From NCBI GenBank assembly GCA_036382775.1, contig DASVHD010000041.1, positions 1-64,000 of the forward strand: a stretch of DNA of 64,000 nt, in the 5' to 3' direction. Of this stretch, positions 7,536-15,647 are shown piece by piece. The translations under genes were made by a program, and so were the position numbers. The notes under the pieces are model-generated. The model was not told the DNA's origin. It saw only the letters and a list, made by a program, of their open reading frames with translations, and made no database searches. This DNA comes from a bacterium (GTDB lineage: Bacteria > Hydrothermota > Tepidihabitantia > SM23-42 > JAOAFX01). The stretch's first letter is position 1, and every line of letters starts with the position of its first letter.

Positions 7536-8788
7536 TCGATCTCCCTGGGATCGGTGATCTTGCCGGTCAGGGCGGTTGCTGCCGCCACGGTCGGAGAAGC
7601 GAGATAGACTTCCGCGCCTTTGCCGAGCTTGCCGATAAAATTCCGGTTTGAGGTCGAGACCATGGTCTCACCGGGCGCAAGGATGCCCGGATGTCCGGTC
7701 GTGCACAGTGCACAACTGGGGTTCGTAACGACCGCGCCGCTTTCGAGAAAAATGTCGTACAGACCGGCTTTGAGCGCTTCCCGGGCAACTTCCATGGTTG
7801 CGGGCACGATGATCAAACGCATACTCTTTTCCACGCGCTTACCTTCGAGGATCCGCGCAGCCAGCTGAAGATCTTCAAGCCGGCCATTGGTGCATGAACC
7901 GATGAAGACCTGGTCGACAGCGGTCCCGGCGACCTCGCCGACGGGTTTGACGTTATCCGGTGAATGTGGGCACGCGACCAGCGGTCCGAGTCCGTCGACG
8001 TCGAACTCGACTGTTTTCTCAAATTTTTCGCCTGAGTCCGAGCTGATCGATCCAATCTTGCCAGGCACCCTGTCTTGGATAAATTTAAGGACTGCGGCAG
8101 AGGGTTCGATAAAACCTATATCACCCGACATTTCGGTCACCATGCTGCAAAGCGTGATCCGCTGAGCCAGCGACAGTGAATCGACCAGAGGACCGGTGAA
8201 TTCGAGGGCGCGGTTAAGCGCACCATCGGTGCCCATTTTTTTTATTATTAAAAGTATTACATCCTTAGCGGTGACATATTCACCAAGTTTACCCTTGATC
8301 ACGATCCTTACCGTTGACGGCACCTTGAACCACAGCCGGCCGCAGTACATGCCGGCGGCAATGTCGGTCGTGCCCATGCCAAAACCTGCCGCGCCAAGCG
8401 CGCCGAGCAAGTTCATATGGCTGTCCGTGCCTACTATGATATCGCCGGGTTTGACCAGACCGTTTTCGAATAGGATGTGCTGACCCACGCCGGTATTAAT
8501 ATCAAAGAGCCGGATGCCCTGGGTACTCGCGAAATCACGCAGCCGCCGTTGGTTCTGGGCGACTTTTTCATCGCGTGCCGGGATATGGAGATCGAAGGTG
8601 ATCGCAACGCGGTCCGGATCGAACACGGGAGAGGAGCCAAAGCTGTTCTGGTATTCTCCAACGACATTGGGTCCGCCAAAATCGCGCATCGCTACGAGAT
8701 CAAGATCGACCCAGATCAGATCGCCCGGCTTCACGGGTCTACCCGAGGCACGGGAGAATATTTTCTCAATGATGGTCATTTGATGCAT
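7532..8788 (-). CDS. leuC: 3-isopropylmalate dehydratase/aconitase family large subunit
   Basis: 418 residues, the iron-sulfur subunit of the two-subunit hydro-lyase, of the shorter archaeal/anaerobe type. The 4Fe-4S ligands are the Cys in IGSCTNGR and the two in NPSCALC (about residues 359 and 362). GTDSHMNLLGALG and the terminal YLASPTVAAATALTG are family signatures. It interconverts hydroxy-acid isomers in leucine, lysine or TCA-type chemistry. An alternative start at 8779 (MTIIEKIF) matches the usual family N-terminus. The upstream gap 8789-8973 is filled with nested repeats. Confidence 0.88.
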   Translation of the reverse strand: MHQMTIIEKIFSRASGRPVKPGDLIWVDLDLVAMRDFGGPNVVGEYQNSFGSSPVFDPDRVAITFDLHIPARDEKVAQNQRRLRDFASTQGIRLFDINTGVGQHILFENGLVKPGDIIVGTDSHMNLLGALGAAGFGMGTTDIAAGMYCGRLWFKVPSTVRIVIKGKLGEYVTAKDVILLIIKKMGTDGALNRALEFTGPLVDSLSLAQRITLCSMVTEMSGDIGFIEPSAAVLKFIQDRVPGKIGSISSDSGEKFEKTVEFDVDGLGPLVACPHSPDNVKPVGEVAGTAVDQVFIGSCTNGRLEDLQLAARILEGKRVEKSMRLIIVPATMEVAREALKAGLYDIFLESGAVVTNPSCALCTTGHPGILAPGETMVSTSNRNFIGKLGKGAEVYLASPTVAAATALTGKITDPREIE

Positions 8789-8821
8789 AAATCCTAAACA
8801 CTAAGCTCTAAAACCTAAATA

Positions 8822-8990
8822 ATATCAAAGCACTAATTTTTCCCCCCCCGCCCTTGCCCTCCCCCTCGAGGGGGGAGGATTTAGGTGGGGGTGAACACTT
8901 GAATTTTGAATTTTGAATTTGTTTATGTCTCATGCTGAGGATTCGACACGAAGCGGGATTTAGCATTTCGGATTTAGAATTTATCTGTTA
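8822..8990 (-). repeat. Nested repeats: AT-rich core element interrupted by a GC-rich palindrome
   Basis: The 38-base core occurs here on the minus strand (8919-8956) with one change from the other copies. The phrase AATATCAAAGCACTAATTTT at 8822-8841, which follows the core directly in copy 1 (2260-2279), is here followed by a diverged GC-rich palindromic unit (8842-8896, centred on CTCGAG). The layout suggests that the palindrome inserted into, or recombined with, an AT-rich element. There is no gene in this 185-base gap. Confidence 0.75.
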
Positions 8991-10065
8991 TCGCTTTCGC
9001 CATTTCCAGGGTCGTTGCCTTGCCGCCCATGTCGTAAGTCCGGACATTGCCTTCTTTAATAACCCGCACGATACCGTTCTCAAGGCGGCGCGCCCGCTCA
9101 TCGTCTCCTAGCCACTCGAGCATCATCCGCGCCGCGAGGATCGTGGCGATCGGATTGACCTTGTACTGACCGGCATATTTGGGTGCGGAACCGTGGGTCG
9201 GTTCGAATACCGCATAATCCACGCCGATATTCCCGCTGGCACCGAACCCCAGTCCGCCCACCATCTGCGCACAGAGGTCGGAAATTATATCACCGTAGAG
9301 ATTGGGTGCCACCAGGGTGTCATAATTAAATGGGTTCTTGAGCAGCCACATCGTAAGCGCGTCGATGTTGGCGTCATCCACATTTATCCCCTTGAATTCT
9401 TTCGCAATGTCATAGAATGTTTCCAGAAAAAGACCGTCGGTCATGCGGACCACGTTCGCTTTATGGACGCAGGTGATCTTTTTGCGCTTGTGCCCGGACG
9501 CGTATTCGAACGCGGCGCGGATTATCCGCTCGCATCCTTTGCGGGTATTGATCTTCATGGAAATGGCGGCGTCGCGCGGCACCTTTTCCATGCCCTTTAT
9601 CCGGAACATTTCGTCGGGTACCGGGAAGAATTCCACGCCCGAATACAGGTCCTCGGTGTTTTCCCGGAAAACCATGAGATCGATGCCTTCCCGGTAATTG
9701 AGCGGATTCCCGGCATATGCTTTGCACGGCCTTTTGCATATGTAAAGATCGAACACCTGGCGCATCCGCACGATCGGGCTGCGGTACACGAACCCTTTGT
9801 TCTGCACCGCCGGCGCCAGCTCCTTGTCCGCCACGCCTCTTGGTTTGGACGTGATCGCTCCGAACATGGCGGAATCGGTCGTTTTCATCATATCGATCGT
9901 CCGCTGGGGCAGCGGGTCGCCTTCGCGGCGCCAGAACTCCCAGCCGATATCGCCGGGTATGTATTCAGCGTCGAACTTGAGCGCGTCCAGCACGATCCTG
10001 GTCGCTTCCAGCACGTCATTGCCTATGCCGTCGCCCGGCAGCCACGCGATCTTGTATTTTGCCAT
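8974..10065 (-). CDS. Isocitrate/isopropylmalate dehydrogenase family protein, isocitrate-like
   Basis: 363 residues of the NAD(P)-dependent decarboxylating dehydrogenase family. PGDGIGNDV opens the protein; FRENTEDLYSGVEF is closer to isocitrate dehydrogenases (RENTED-YAG) than to isopropylmalate dehydrogenases. The substrate loop RSPIVRMRQVFDLY has the Arg pair for the carboxylates. LYGDIISDL and the EPTHGSAP adenine-binding motif are intact. A GGAGG site lies ahead of the ATG. It precedes the LeuC/LeuD-type isomerase genes on the same strand, so the pair may carry out citrate to 2-oxoglutarate or the analogous leucine or homocitrate steps. The isocitrate reading is favoured but not proven. 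Confidence 0.82.
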   Translation of the reverse strand: MAKYKIAWLPGDGIGNDVLEATRIVLDALKFDAEYIPGDIGWEFWRREGDPLPQRTIDMMKTTDSAMFGAITSKPRGVADKELAPAVQNKGFVYRSPIVRMRQVFDLYICKRPCKAYAGNPLNYREGIDLMVFRENTEDLYSGVEFFPVPDEMFRIKGMEKVPRDAAISMKINTRKGCERIIRAAFEYASGHKRKKITCVHKANVVRMTDGLFLETFYDIAKEFKGINVDDANIDALTMWLLKNPFNYDTLVAPNLYGDIISDLCAQMVGGLGFGASGNIGVDYAVFEPTHGSAPKYAGQYKVNPIATILAARMMLEWLGDDERARRLENGIVRVIKEGNVRTYDMGGKATTLEMAKAITDKF

Positions 10066-10132
10066 TATCGGCCTCCGTTGGTTATCAGCAGTCGGTTATT
10101 GGTGATTGTCGATCGCCGTCGGCCATAAGCCA
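10066..10132. repeat. Low-complexity word-like spacer
   Basis: The 67-base gap is made of variants of GGTTAT, GTCGGTTATTGGTGATTGTC, GATCGCCGTCGGCC and ATAAGCCATTAGCC, a quasi-periodic pattern without exact tandem units. The same kind of composition is seen in many other gaps here. Confidence 0.5.
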
Positions 10133-11257
10133 TTAGCCGCTGACGACTTTGCAGCCGTAAATGCGGTATTTTTTATAGATCTTTCCACCCACCTTAAGGA
10201 TCGTATTGTTTATCAGGTAATTATCTTCCAGGGTCCAGGATAGTTCGCCACCGGTGATGCCCATGCGCTGACAGTTCCGGATCGTATCCAGCATCATGCA
10301 CGCTTCGATCCCGAGCTTCTGGTACTGCCGGCGCACGCCCATGATCATCAGGCGAGCCTCCTTTATTTTTTTGCGGTAATAAAGGAATTTCAGCATTTCG
10401 ACCGGACCGAGCCGGCCATTGAGTTTTTTCAAAATGAAATTGTAATCCGGCACCGTCAGTGAAACCGCGGCCGGCTCGCCGTTTATCTCGGCCAGAATAA
10501 CGAGCTCGGGCACAATAAGGTCCTTGAGGTTTTTTGCCAAAAGGTTGAACTCAGCGTCAGTCATCGGCACGAAACCCCAGTTGCGGCTCCACGCGTCATT
10601 GTATATTACCTTGATCCTTTTCACTTCATTGGAAAAATCCGCCATGCTGACCGGCCGGACCTTCAGGTCCTGCACGCGTTTGCGTACGATCGAACACATC
10701 CGTTCCAGGTACTCAAGAGGCCGCCCCTGGGCTTCGATATAAAAAGCGTAGTAGTCCTTTGCCTTTGTCAGGCCGGCGGCCTGGGCAAGCTTATGGTAGT
10801 ACTCAGGCGTATAGGTCATCATGATCATCGGCGGTGAAAAATATCCGTCCAGCAAGAACCCTATCTCCTCGTTGGTCGAGGGGTTCAAGGGGCCGATGAA
10901 TCTATCCATGCCCTTTTCATAATGGTAACGCTTTGTTTCCTCGAAAAGGGCGCGGGCTGCGTCCTCATCATTGTCACATTCGAAAAAGCCGAAATACCCG
11001 GTCTTTTCCTTCCAGAAATCAATAAAGTTGTGATCGATAATCGCGCATATCCTGCCGGCGAGGTTCTTGCCGCGGTATGCCAGGAACATCTCGCGCTCCG
11101 AGTGTTCCCAGAAAGGATTGTGTTTTTTGTCCAGCAGATTCTTGACTTCGCGTTTGAGCGGCGGCACCCAATAACGGTTATTTTTGTATAATGAATAAGG
11201 AAGATCTATGAAATCGTTCAGTTGTTGGTCGGTAGTTACCGGTACGACCTTTATCAT
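10133..11257 (-). CDS. GNAT-fold acyltransferase, candidate bacterial ceramide synthase
   Basis: 374 residues. The N-terminal region (VTTDQQLNDFIDLPYSLYKN, NPFWEHSEREMFLAYRG) and a C-terminal GNAT-like core (MIMGVRRQYQKLGIEACMML, then LSWTLEDNYLINN) match a conserved family of uncharacterised GNAT proteins. As I recall, the Caulobacter ceramide synthase bCerS is a GNAT-fold protein encoded near serine palmitoyltransferase. Here the gene starts only 6 bases after a serine palmitoyltransferase-like gene. If the assignment is right, it would acylate the long-chain amine made by its neighbour. No membrane segment is obvious. The family call is solid; the ceramide role rests on context. Confidence 0.7.
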   Translation of the reverse strand: MIKVVPVTTDQQLNDFIDLPYSLYKNNRYWVPPLKREVKNLLDKKHNPFWEHSEREMFLAYRGKNLAGRICAIIDHNFIDFWKEKTGYFGFFECDNDEDAARALFEETKRYHYEKGMDRFIGPLNPSTNEEIGFLLDGYFSPPMIMMTYTPEYYHKLAQAAGLTKAKDYYAFYIEAQGRPLEYLERMCSIVRKRVQDLKVRPVSMADFSNEVKRIKVIYNDAWSRNWGFVPMTDAEFNLLAKNLKDLIVPELVILAEINGEPAAVSLTVPDYNFILKKLNGRLGPVEMLKFLYYRKKIKEARLMIMGVRRQYQKLGIEACMMLDTIRNCQRMGITGGELSWTLEDNYLINNTILKVGGKIYKKYRIYGCKVVSG

Positions 11258-11263
11258 GTTCTG

Positions 11264-12451
11264 TCAGGATATCATACCGAACGAACGGCCGCAATCTTTG
11301 AATCTTTCAAGTACGATCTTGATATCCTCGTCCGTGTGCGTCGTCATGTAACTCGTCCGGATCAAAGCACGGCCGGGCGGCGTCGCCGGAGACCTCACGG
11401 GGTTAACAAAGATCCCGTTCTCAAAAAGTGCCTTCCAGAACGCAAAGCACTTGTCATCATCACCGATGATCACCGGGATCACGGGCGTTGCACTGTTACC
11501 CGTGTCAAATCCCATTTTTTTAAAACCTTCTCGCACGCGCTCCGTGATCTCCCAGAGCCGCTTGCGTCTTTCCGGTTCGTTCTTTATAATGTTCAGCGCG
11601 GTCTGCGCGCAGATAACCGACGCGGGCGTCATGCTGGCCGAGAAAATGTTCGACCGAGCGGTGTGACGAATATGGGTTATCGCGTCTTTTTCCGCGGCTA
11701 CAAAACCGCCCAGGGACGCAAAGGATTTGCTGAACGTACCCATGATCAGATCGACGTCATCCAGGACCCCGAAATACTCGCTGGCGCCTCTCCCGTGTTT
11801 GCCCATCACGCCTATGCCGTGCGCCTCGTCGACCATGAGACGGCAATGGTATTTCTTTTTGAGCCGCACGATGTCTGACAGCGGCGCCAGATCGCCCTCC
11901 ATGCTGAAGACGCCGTCCACGACAATGAATTTTCCCTTGTTCGCGGGGAGCCCCTTGAGCAGCCTTTCCAGGTCATCGACATCATTGTGGCGGTACTTTT
12001 TCACCTCGGCGAACGACAAACGGCAGCCGTCGATGATGGAAGCATGGTCCTGGCGGTCAATGATAATGATGTCATCCTTGCCCGCGATCGCGGAAATGAT
12101 CCCCAAATTTGTCTGGAAACCGGTGGAAAAGGTTATGGCGCCGTCCTTGTCGAAGAAACGGGCCAGGCTATCCTCGAGACGCACGTGGATGTCGAGCGTG
12201 CCGTTCAAAAAGCGCGATCCCGAACAAGTCACGCCGTATTTTTTTATGGCGTGGATGGCGGCATCCTTCAAACGCGGATCGTTCGCCAATCCCAGGTAAC
12301 CGTTGGAACCGATCATGATGAATTCCCGGTTACCGATCTTAACATGGTGATCCTGGGCCGATTCGATAGGCGTGAAATACGGGTAGATCTGAAGCTCGTG
12401 TGCGCGGTTGACCGCGTCAACCGTCGCTTTGCATTTTTTATAAAGGTCCAT
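11264..12451 (-). CDS. spt: Serine palmitoyltransferase-like alpha-oxoamine synthase
   Basis: 395 residues, a PLP enzyme that condenses an amino acid with an acyl-CoA or acyl-ACP. Lys242 in GTFSKSFASLGG binds PLP, His136 in DRQDHASI stacks on it, and Asp208 in MVDEAH holds its nitrogen. Serine palmitoyltransferase is favoured over glycine C-acetyltransferase by GSRFLNGT, FSTGFQTNLGIIS, YRHNDVDDLE, MEGDLAPL and the NPVRSPATPPG stretch, all of which follow the Sphingomonas enzyme. It would make 3-ketosphinganine, the first sphingolipid intermediate. Its own promoter places the transcript start at or next to the ATG, so translation is predicted leaderless. Confidence 0.85.
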   Translation of the reverse strand: MDLYKKCKATVDAVNRAHELQIYPYFTPIESAQDHHVKIGNREFIMIGSNGYLGLANDPRLKDAAIHAIKKYGVTCSGSRFLNGTLDIHVRLEDSLARFFDKDGAITFSTGFQTNLGIISAIAGKDDIIIIDRQDHASIIDGCRLSFAEVKKYRHNDVDDLERLLKGLPANKGKFIVVDGVFSMEGDLAPLSDIVRLKKKYHCRLMVDEAHGIGVMGKHGRGASEYFGVLDDVDLIMGTFSKSFASLGGFVAAEKDAITHIRHTARSNIFSASMTPASVICAQTALNIIKNEPERRKRLWEITERVREGFKKMGFDTGNSATPVIPVIIGDDDKCFAFWKALFENGIFVNPVRSPATPPGRALIRTSYMTTHTDEDIKIVLERFKDCGRSFGMIS

Positions 12452-12456
12452 AACTC

Positions 12457-12484
12457 AGTATAGCGAATTTTTCGTTTTAGTCAA
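12457..12484 (-). promoter_or_regulatory. Promoter of the sphingolipid gene pair, leaderless
   Basis: On the minus strand TTGACT (12479-12484), 16 bases, then TATACT (12457-12462). Only five bases separate the -10 box from the ATG at 12451, so transcription should begin at or next to the start codon. Confidence 0.8.
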
Positions 12485-12539
12485 TCCTTTAAAAGCATTT
12501 ATCATGGCGCGGTAAGGCCGTTAGCTTGGTTTGGGGATA

Positions 12540-12610
12540 ATTGGCAATTGGTGAATGGTTAAATATTCAACCATATGACCTTTTAACATTTTAACCATTT
12601 AACCAATATT
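12540..12610. repeat. Imperfect inverted repeat built of TTAAATGGTTAAAT words
   Basis: ATTGGTGAATGGTTAAATAT on the left pairs imperfectly with TTTAACCATTTAACCAAT on the right. A very similar arrangement lies at 31849-31909. It sits between purB (3' end) and the spt promoter and could act as a transcript end for neither gene in particular. Confidence 0.6.
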
Positions 12611-12617
12611 TATGCTT

Positions 12618-13883
12618 TCACGTGATATTCCGCAAAAACCAGTTCAAATCGAAAACGCGTTTCAGGTCGGCGGGTTTCAGCAAAACCCCGACCCTGCGGT
12701 CAGCGGCCGCAACCTCGGCCAGGCTTTTTTGTGCTTCGATCGCTTTAAATGACAAGGCCTGAACGAGATCGTATGAATCCCTGCGGCTCATCCCCTTTTC
12801 GATAAGACGGTTCATTAGCTGCTGCGAGGCGTATACACTGCGGCTGTTAGCTATGTTAGTTGCCATGGCTTCAGGGAATACGTTCAAATTTTTAAGCACC
12901 CAGCATGCCTTGATCGTGATATAGTGGACAAGATAAAAGGTATCGCCGATGACGATCCGCTCGACCGAGGAATTCGTGAGATCACGCTCATGCCACATGT
13001 TAATGTTCTCATAAACGGGAACCAGATAACCCCGGATAACTTTAACCAGACCGCAGATACGTTCGCAGGTGATGGGATTCTGCTTGTGAGGCATTGCCGA
13101 ACTGCCTTTTTGACCTTTGGCGAAAGGCTCGGATACCTCGCCGATCTCGGAACGCGACAGATTCCTGATCTCGGTCGCGATCCTTTCGATGCCGCACGCA
13201 TACAAAGCCAGGACCGAGATGAAATAAGCAAGGCGGTCACGGGGGATCACCTGCGTGGATACGGGTTCGGCTTTGAGACCGAGTTCGGTCATGACCAGTT
13301 TTTCCACGCGAGGCGAAAGGATCGTGTAACTGCCGACCGCGCCCGACAGTTTGCCGTATGCGATTTCCCCGCGCGCGCGCACGATGCGCGAACGGGCACG
13401 GAGCATTTCCTGCCGCCAGGAAGCAACCTTGTAACCGAAGGTTATTGGCTGGGCGAATATGCCATGGGTCCTGCCCATCTGGGGCGTGCGCCGGTATTTT
13501 TTTTCAAGCACGCCGAGAATATCCAGCAGCGGTTCCATTTCCCCGACGATCACGTCGGTCGCTTCCAGGATCAGGAGTGCGAGCGCGGTATCGACCAGGT
13601 CGTAGGAGGTCATGCCGAAGTGAAGCCATTTTGCCTCTTTGCCCAGTTTTTCACGCGCCGCCTCCAGGAACGCGATCACGTCGTGGTTGGTCACGCGTTC
13701 GATCTCGTTGATCCTTTTTTCAGTGACCGTCACGGCAGCCAGCCGGCGGCCAAGACCGCGCGGAATCAGTCCCATCCTTTCCTGAACCCCTGCGACCGTC
13801 GCTTCTACCTTCAGCCAGGTCTTGAATTTATGATCTTCGCTGAAAACCTTAGCCATTTCTTTGGTCTTGTACCTTGCGATCAT
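12618..13883 (-). CDS. purB: Adenylosuccinate lyase
   Basis: 421 residues of the fumarase/aspartase superfamily. It cleaves SAICAR and adenylosuccinate in purine synthesis. The signature loop SSAMPHKQNP is present, and the catalytic His region is GRTHGIFAQPITFG, with HDVIAFLEA upstream. The N-terminus MIARYKTKEMAKVFSEDHKF is the normal PurB start, and a GGGAGGTG site precedes the ATG. It is 29 bases downstream of htrA on the same strand, so the two are probably co-transcribed. Confidence 0.95.
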   Translation of the reverse strand: MIARYKTKEMAKVFSEDHKFKTWLKVEATVAGVQERMGLIPRGLGRRLAAVTVTEKRINEIERVTNHDVIAFLEAAREKLGKEAKWLHFGMTSYDLVDTALALLILEATDVIVGEMEPLLDILGVLEKKYRRTPQMGRTHGIFAQPITFGYKVASWRQEMLRARSRIVRARGEIAYGKLSGAVGSYTILSPRVEKLVMTELGLKAEPVSTQVIPRDRLAYFISVLALYACGIERIATEIRNLSRSEIGEVSEPFAKGQKGSSAMPHKQNPITCERICGLVKVIRGYLVPVYENINMWHERDLTNSSVERIVIGDTFYLVHYITIKACWVLKNLNVFPEAMATNIANSRSVYASQQLMNRLIEKGMSRRDSYDLVQALSFKAIEAQKSLAEVAAADRRVGVLLKPADLKRVFDLNWFLRNIT

Positions 13884-13912
13884 TCGTCACCTCCCGTTGC
13901 CATGGACCGTTT

Positions 13913-15352
13913 TCATGCGCCCACGTAAACCTGAACAATAAGACCGCCGCGATCGACGATGAAATAAGTCGCCGGCATGGTTTTCATCGCTTCCTTGAAA
14001 TCTTCACGCTTATTTATCCGCCTGCCGCCGACTTTAAGGATCACGTCGCCGGGCATTAGCCCGAGTTTCTCACCCAGTGTTCCCTTGTCGACCCGCACAA
14101 CCACAATCCCGCTGGGGTAACCGAGTCCAAAACGGCGCGCGAGATCGGCCGTTATATTTTCCACGTGGATACCCTGATAGGCACTTCCTGCTTCTTCGTC
14201 CCGATACTCCTTGACCTGGATCGCAACGTCAAGGGAATCATCGGTTCTCAGGATCGCGATATCAAGAGTATCGCCGACGAAAACATCGGCGATCATCCGC
14301 TGCCAGTCGTGCATCGTGCTTACGCCTGTGCGATTGACGGCGATTATCCGGTCGCCCTCGTGAATGCCGGCCTGGTCTGCCGGGCTGTTCGCTTCGACCG
14401 TGCTGATCAGCAAACCCCGGTTATCCTTGATCGGCATGGCGGTCGCGAGGTTATCATCAATATTCTGGACGTAGAGGCCGATCCACGGGGTCCGCACCAT
14501 GCCGTATTTCTTGGCTTCTTCGATGAATTTCTTAACGACCGCTACCGGCCGCGCGAAACCGATACCCTCGGAACCGCCGCCCGAAGTGAAAATGAATGTA
14601 TTGATACCCACGATGCGGCCTACGATATTGATCAATGGACCGCCCGAGTTACCGGGATTGATGGCGGCATCGGTCTGGATCATATTTTTATAAACCCGCT
14701 CCTCGTATGTTGATTTTATGGAACGACCCAGGGCAGAAACGACGCCAACGGTCACGGACGGTCTCGTGTCCTCCAGCATGAAACCGAAAGGATTGCCCAG
14801 GGCGATCACCCATTCACCGATCATCAGATCGTCACTCTCCCCTAATTCCGCATACGGCAGGTCTCCGGCTTCGATCTTGAGCAGTGACAGGTCGTTGGTC
14901 CGGTCGCCGGCGATGATACGAGCATCGTACTGCTGACCCGAAGGCATGGTCACGCGGATCTTGGTCGCATTGGCGACCACGTGTTCATTGGTCAGAACAT
15001 AACCGTCTGATGAAATCAATACGCCCGATCCCAGACTTTTGACTTCCTGTTGATATTTTTGTTCCGGGAAGAAATCACGGAAAAAATCCCTGAAAAATTC
15101 ATCATTAAAAGGAGAAATCGAAACGACCCTGGTCTGGGTGACCGTGATCGACACCACGGCGGGGCCGACGCGGTTGGCAGCAAGAACGATGGCATTAAGG
15201 CGCTGCTTGGAAATTTCATCGTTGAGTTCCACGAGTTTGAGATTATCGGGAAAGAAGCCGGCCGTCCGGTTACGGATGGCATTGATGGCGAAAAAAACAA
15301 CGACGCATAACAGCACACCAATGCACGCCATGATCAGATCGCGCAACTTCAT
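13913..15352 (-). CDS. degQ: HtrA/Deg-type periplasmic serine protease with two PDZ domains
   Basis: 479 residues. Residues 7-25 are a membrane anchor or uncleaved signal. The trypsin-like domain has His124 (TNEHVV), Asp154 (TNDLSLLK) and Ser236 (NPGNSGGPL), a full catalytic triad. PDZ1 covers about residues 290-370 (GLLISTVEANSPADQAGIHE), and PDZ2 about 385-475 (GIVVVRVDKGTLGEKLGLMP). This is the Do/DegQ layout, acting as chaperone-protease on misfolded envelope proteins. An insertion FFRDFFRDFFPEQ at 87-99 corresponds to the LA loop. A GGGAG site precedes the ATG, and a dispersed repeat lies just upstream. Confidence 0.93.
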   Translation of the reverse strand: MKLRDLIMACIGVLLCVVVFFAINAIRNRTAGFFPDNLKLVELNDEISKQRLNAIVLAANRVGPAVVSITVTQTRVVSISPFNDEFFRDFFRDFFPEQKYQQEVKSLGSGVLISSDGYVLTNEHVVANATKIRVTMPSGQQYDARIIAGDRTNDLSLLKIEAGDLPYAELGESDDLMIGEWVIALGNPFGFMLEDTRPSVTVGVVSALGRSIKSTYEERVYKNMIQTDAAINPGNSGGPLINIVGRIVGINTFIFTSGGGSEGIGFARPVAVVKKFIEEAKKYGMVRTPWIGLYVQNIDDNLATAMPIKDNRGLLISTVEANSPADQAGIHEGDRIIAVNRTGVSTMHDWQRMIADVFVGDTLDIAILRTDDSLDVAIQVKEYRDEEAGSAYQGIHVENITADLARRFGLGYPSGIVVVRVDKGTLGEKLGLMPGDVILKVGGRRINKREDFKEAMKTMPATYFIVDRGGLIVQVYVGA

Positions 15353-15399
15353 TGAACTCCCGATCGCAAAGCGATATTAAATGCTGGTTGTCCCGTTCC

Positions 15400-15565
15400 T
15401 TGAAATCCTAAATACGAAATACTAAATTCCGCTTCGTGTCGAATACTCAGCATGAGACATAAACAATATCTAAGCACGAATTTTCTAAATTCAAGACTGT
15501 TTAGAACATTTGGATTTGGAATTTTGGATTTATTTGGGATTTCGATATTAGGATTTAGTGCTTTC
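15400..15565 (+). repeat. AT-rich dispersed repeat with 38-base core, copy 4
   Basis: Core at 15429-15466, identical to copies 1 and 2. The downstream arm (CTGTTTAGAACATTTGGATT, then TTTCGATATTAGGATTTAGTG) also matches copy 1 closely. It fills most of the gap between htrA and the aldolase gene. Confidence 0.85.
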
Positions 15566-15578
15566 GGTATGCTGTTCT

Positions 15579-15640
15579 GCGTCCCGAGGCTTATGCACTG
15601 ATACGTGCATCGAGGGGATCGGTCTCCTGATCGCGACGGT
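15579..15640 (-). repeat. Hairpin module related to 6081-6373
   Basis: On the minus strand the order ATCAGGAGA, CCGATCCCCTCGATGCAC, GTGCAT, CCTCGGGACGC mirrors the module at 6081. The stem here is a perfect ATGCAC/GTGCAT (15593-15610) with a loop different from the other copies: the stem is kept while the loop changes. Confidence 0.7.
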
Positions 15641-15647
15641 GTTGCTC

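Noticed and set aside
9193-10128. Long plus-strand frame of 311 codons
   Set aside because: It is antisense to the isocitrate/isopropylmalate dehydrogenase gene, whose motifs are complete; the frame is a shadow of GC-rich codons.
11264-12451. Glycine C-acetyltransferase (Kbl) or 8-amino-7-oxononanoate synthase (BioF)
   Set aside because: Loop motifs follow serine palmitoyltransferase, and neither tdh nor bio genes are adjacent. Kept as a lower-probability alternative.
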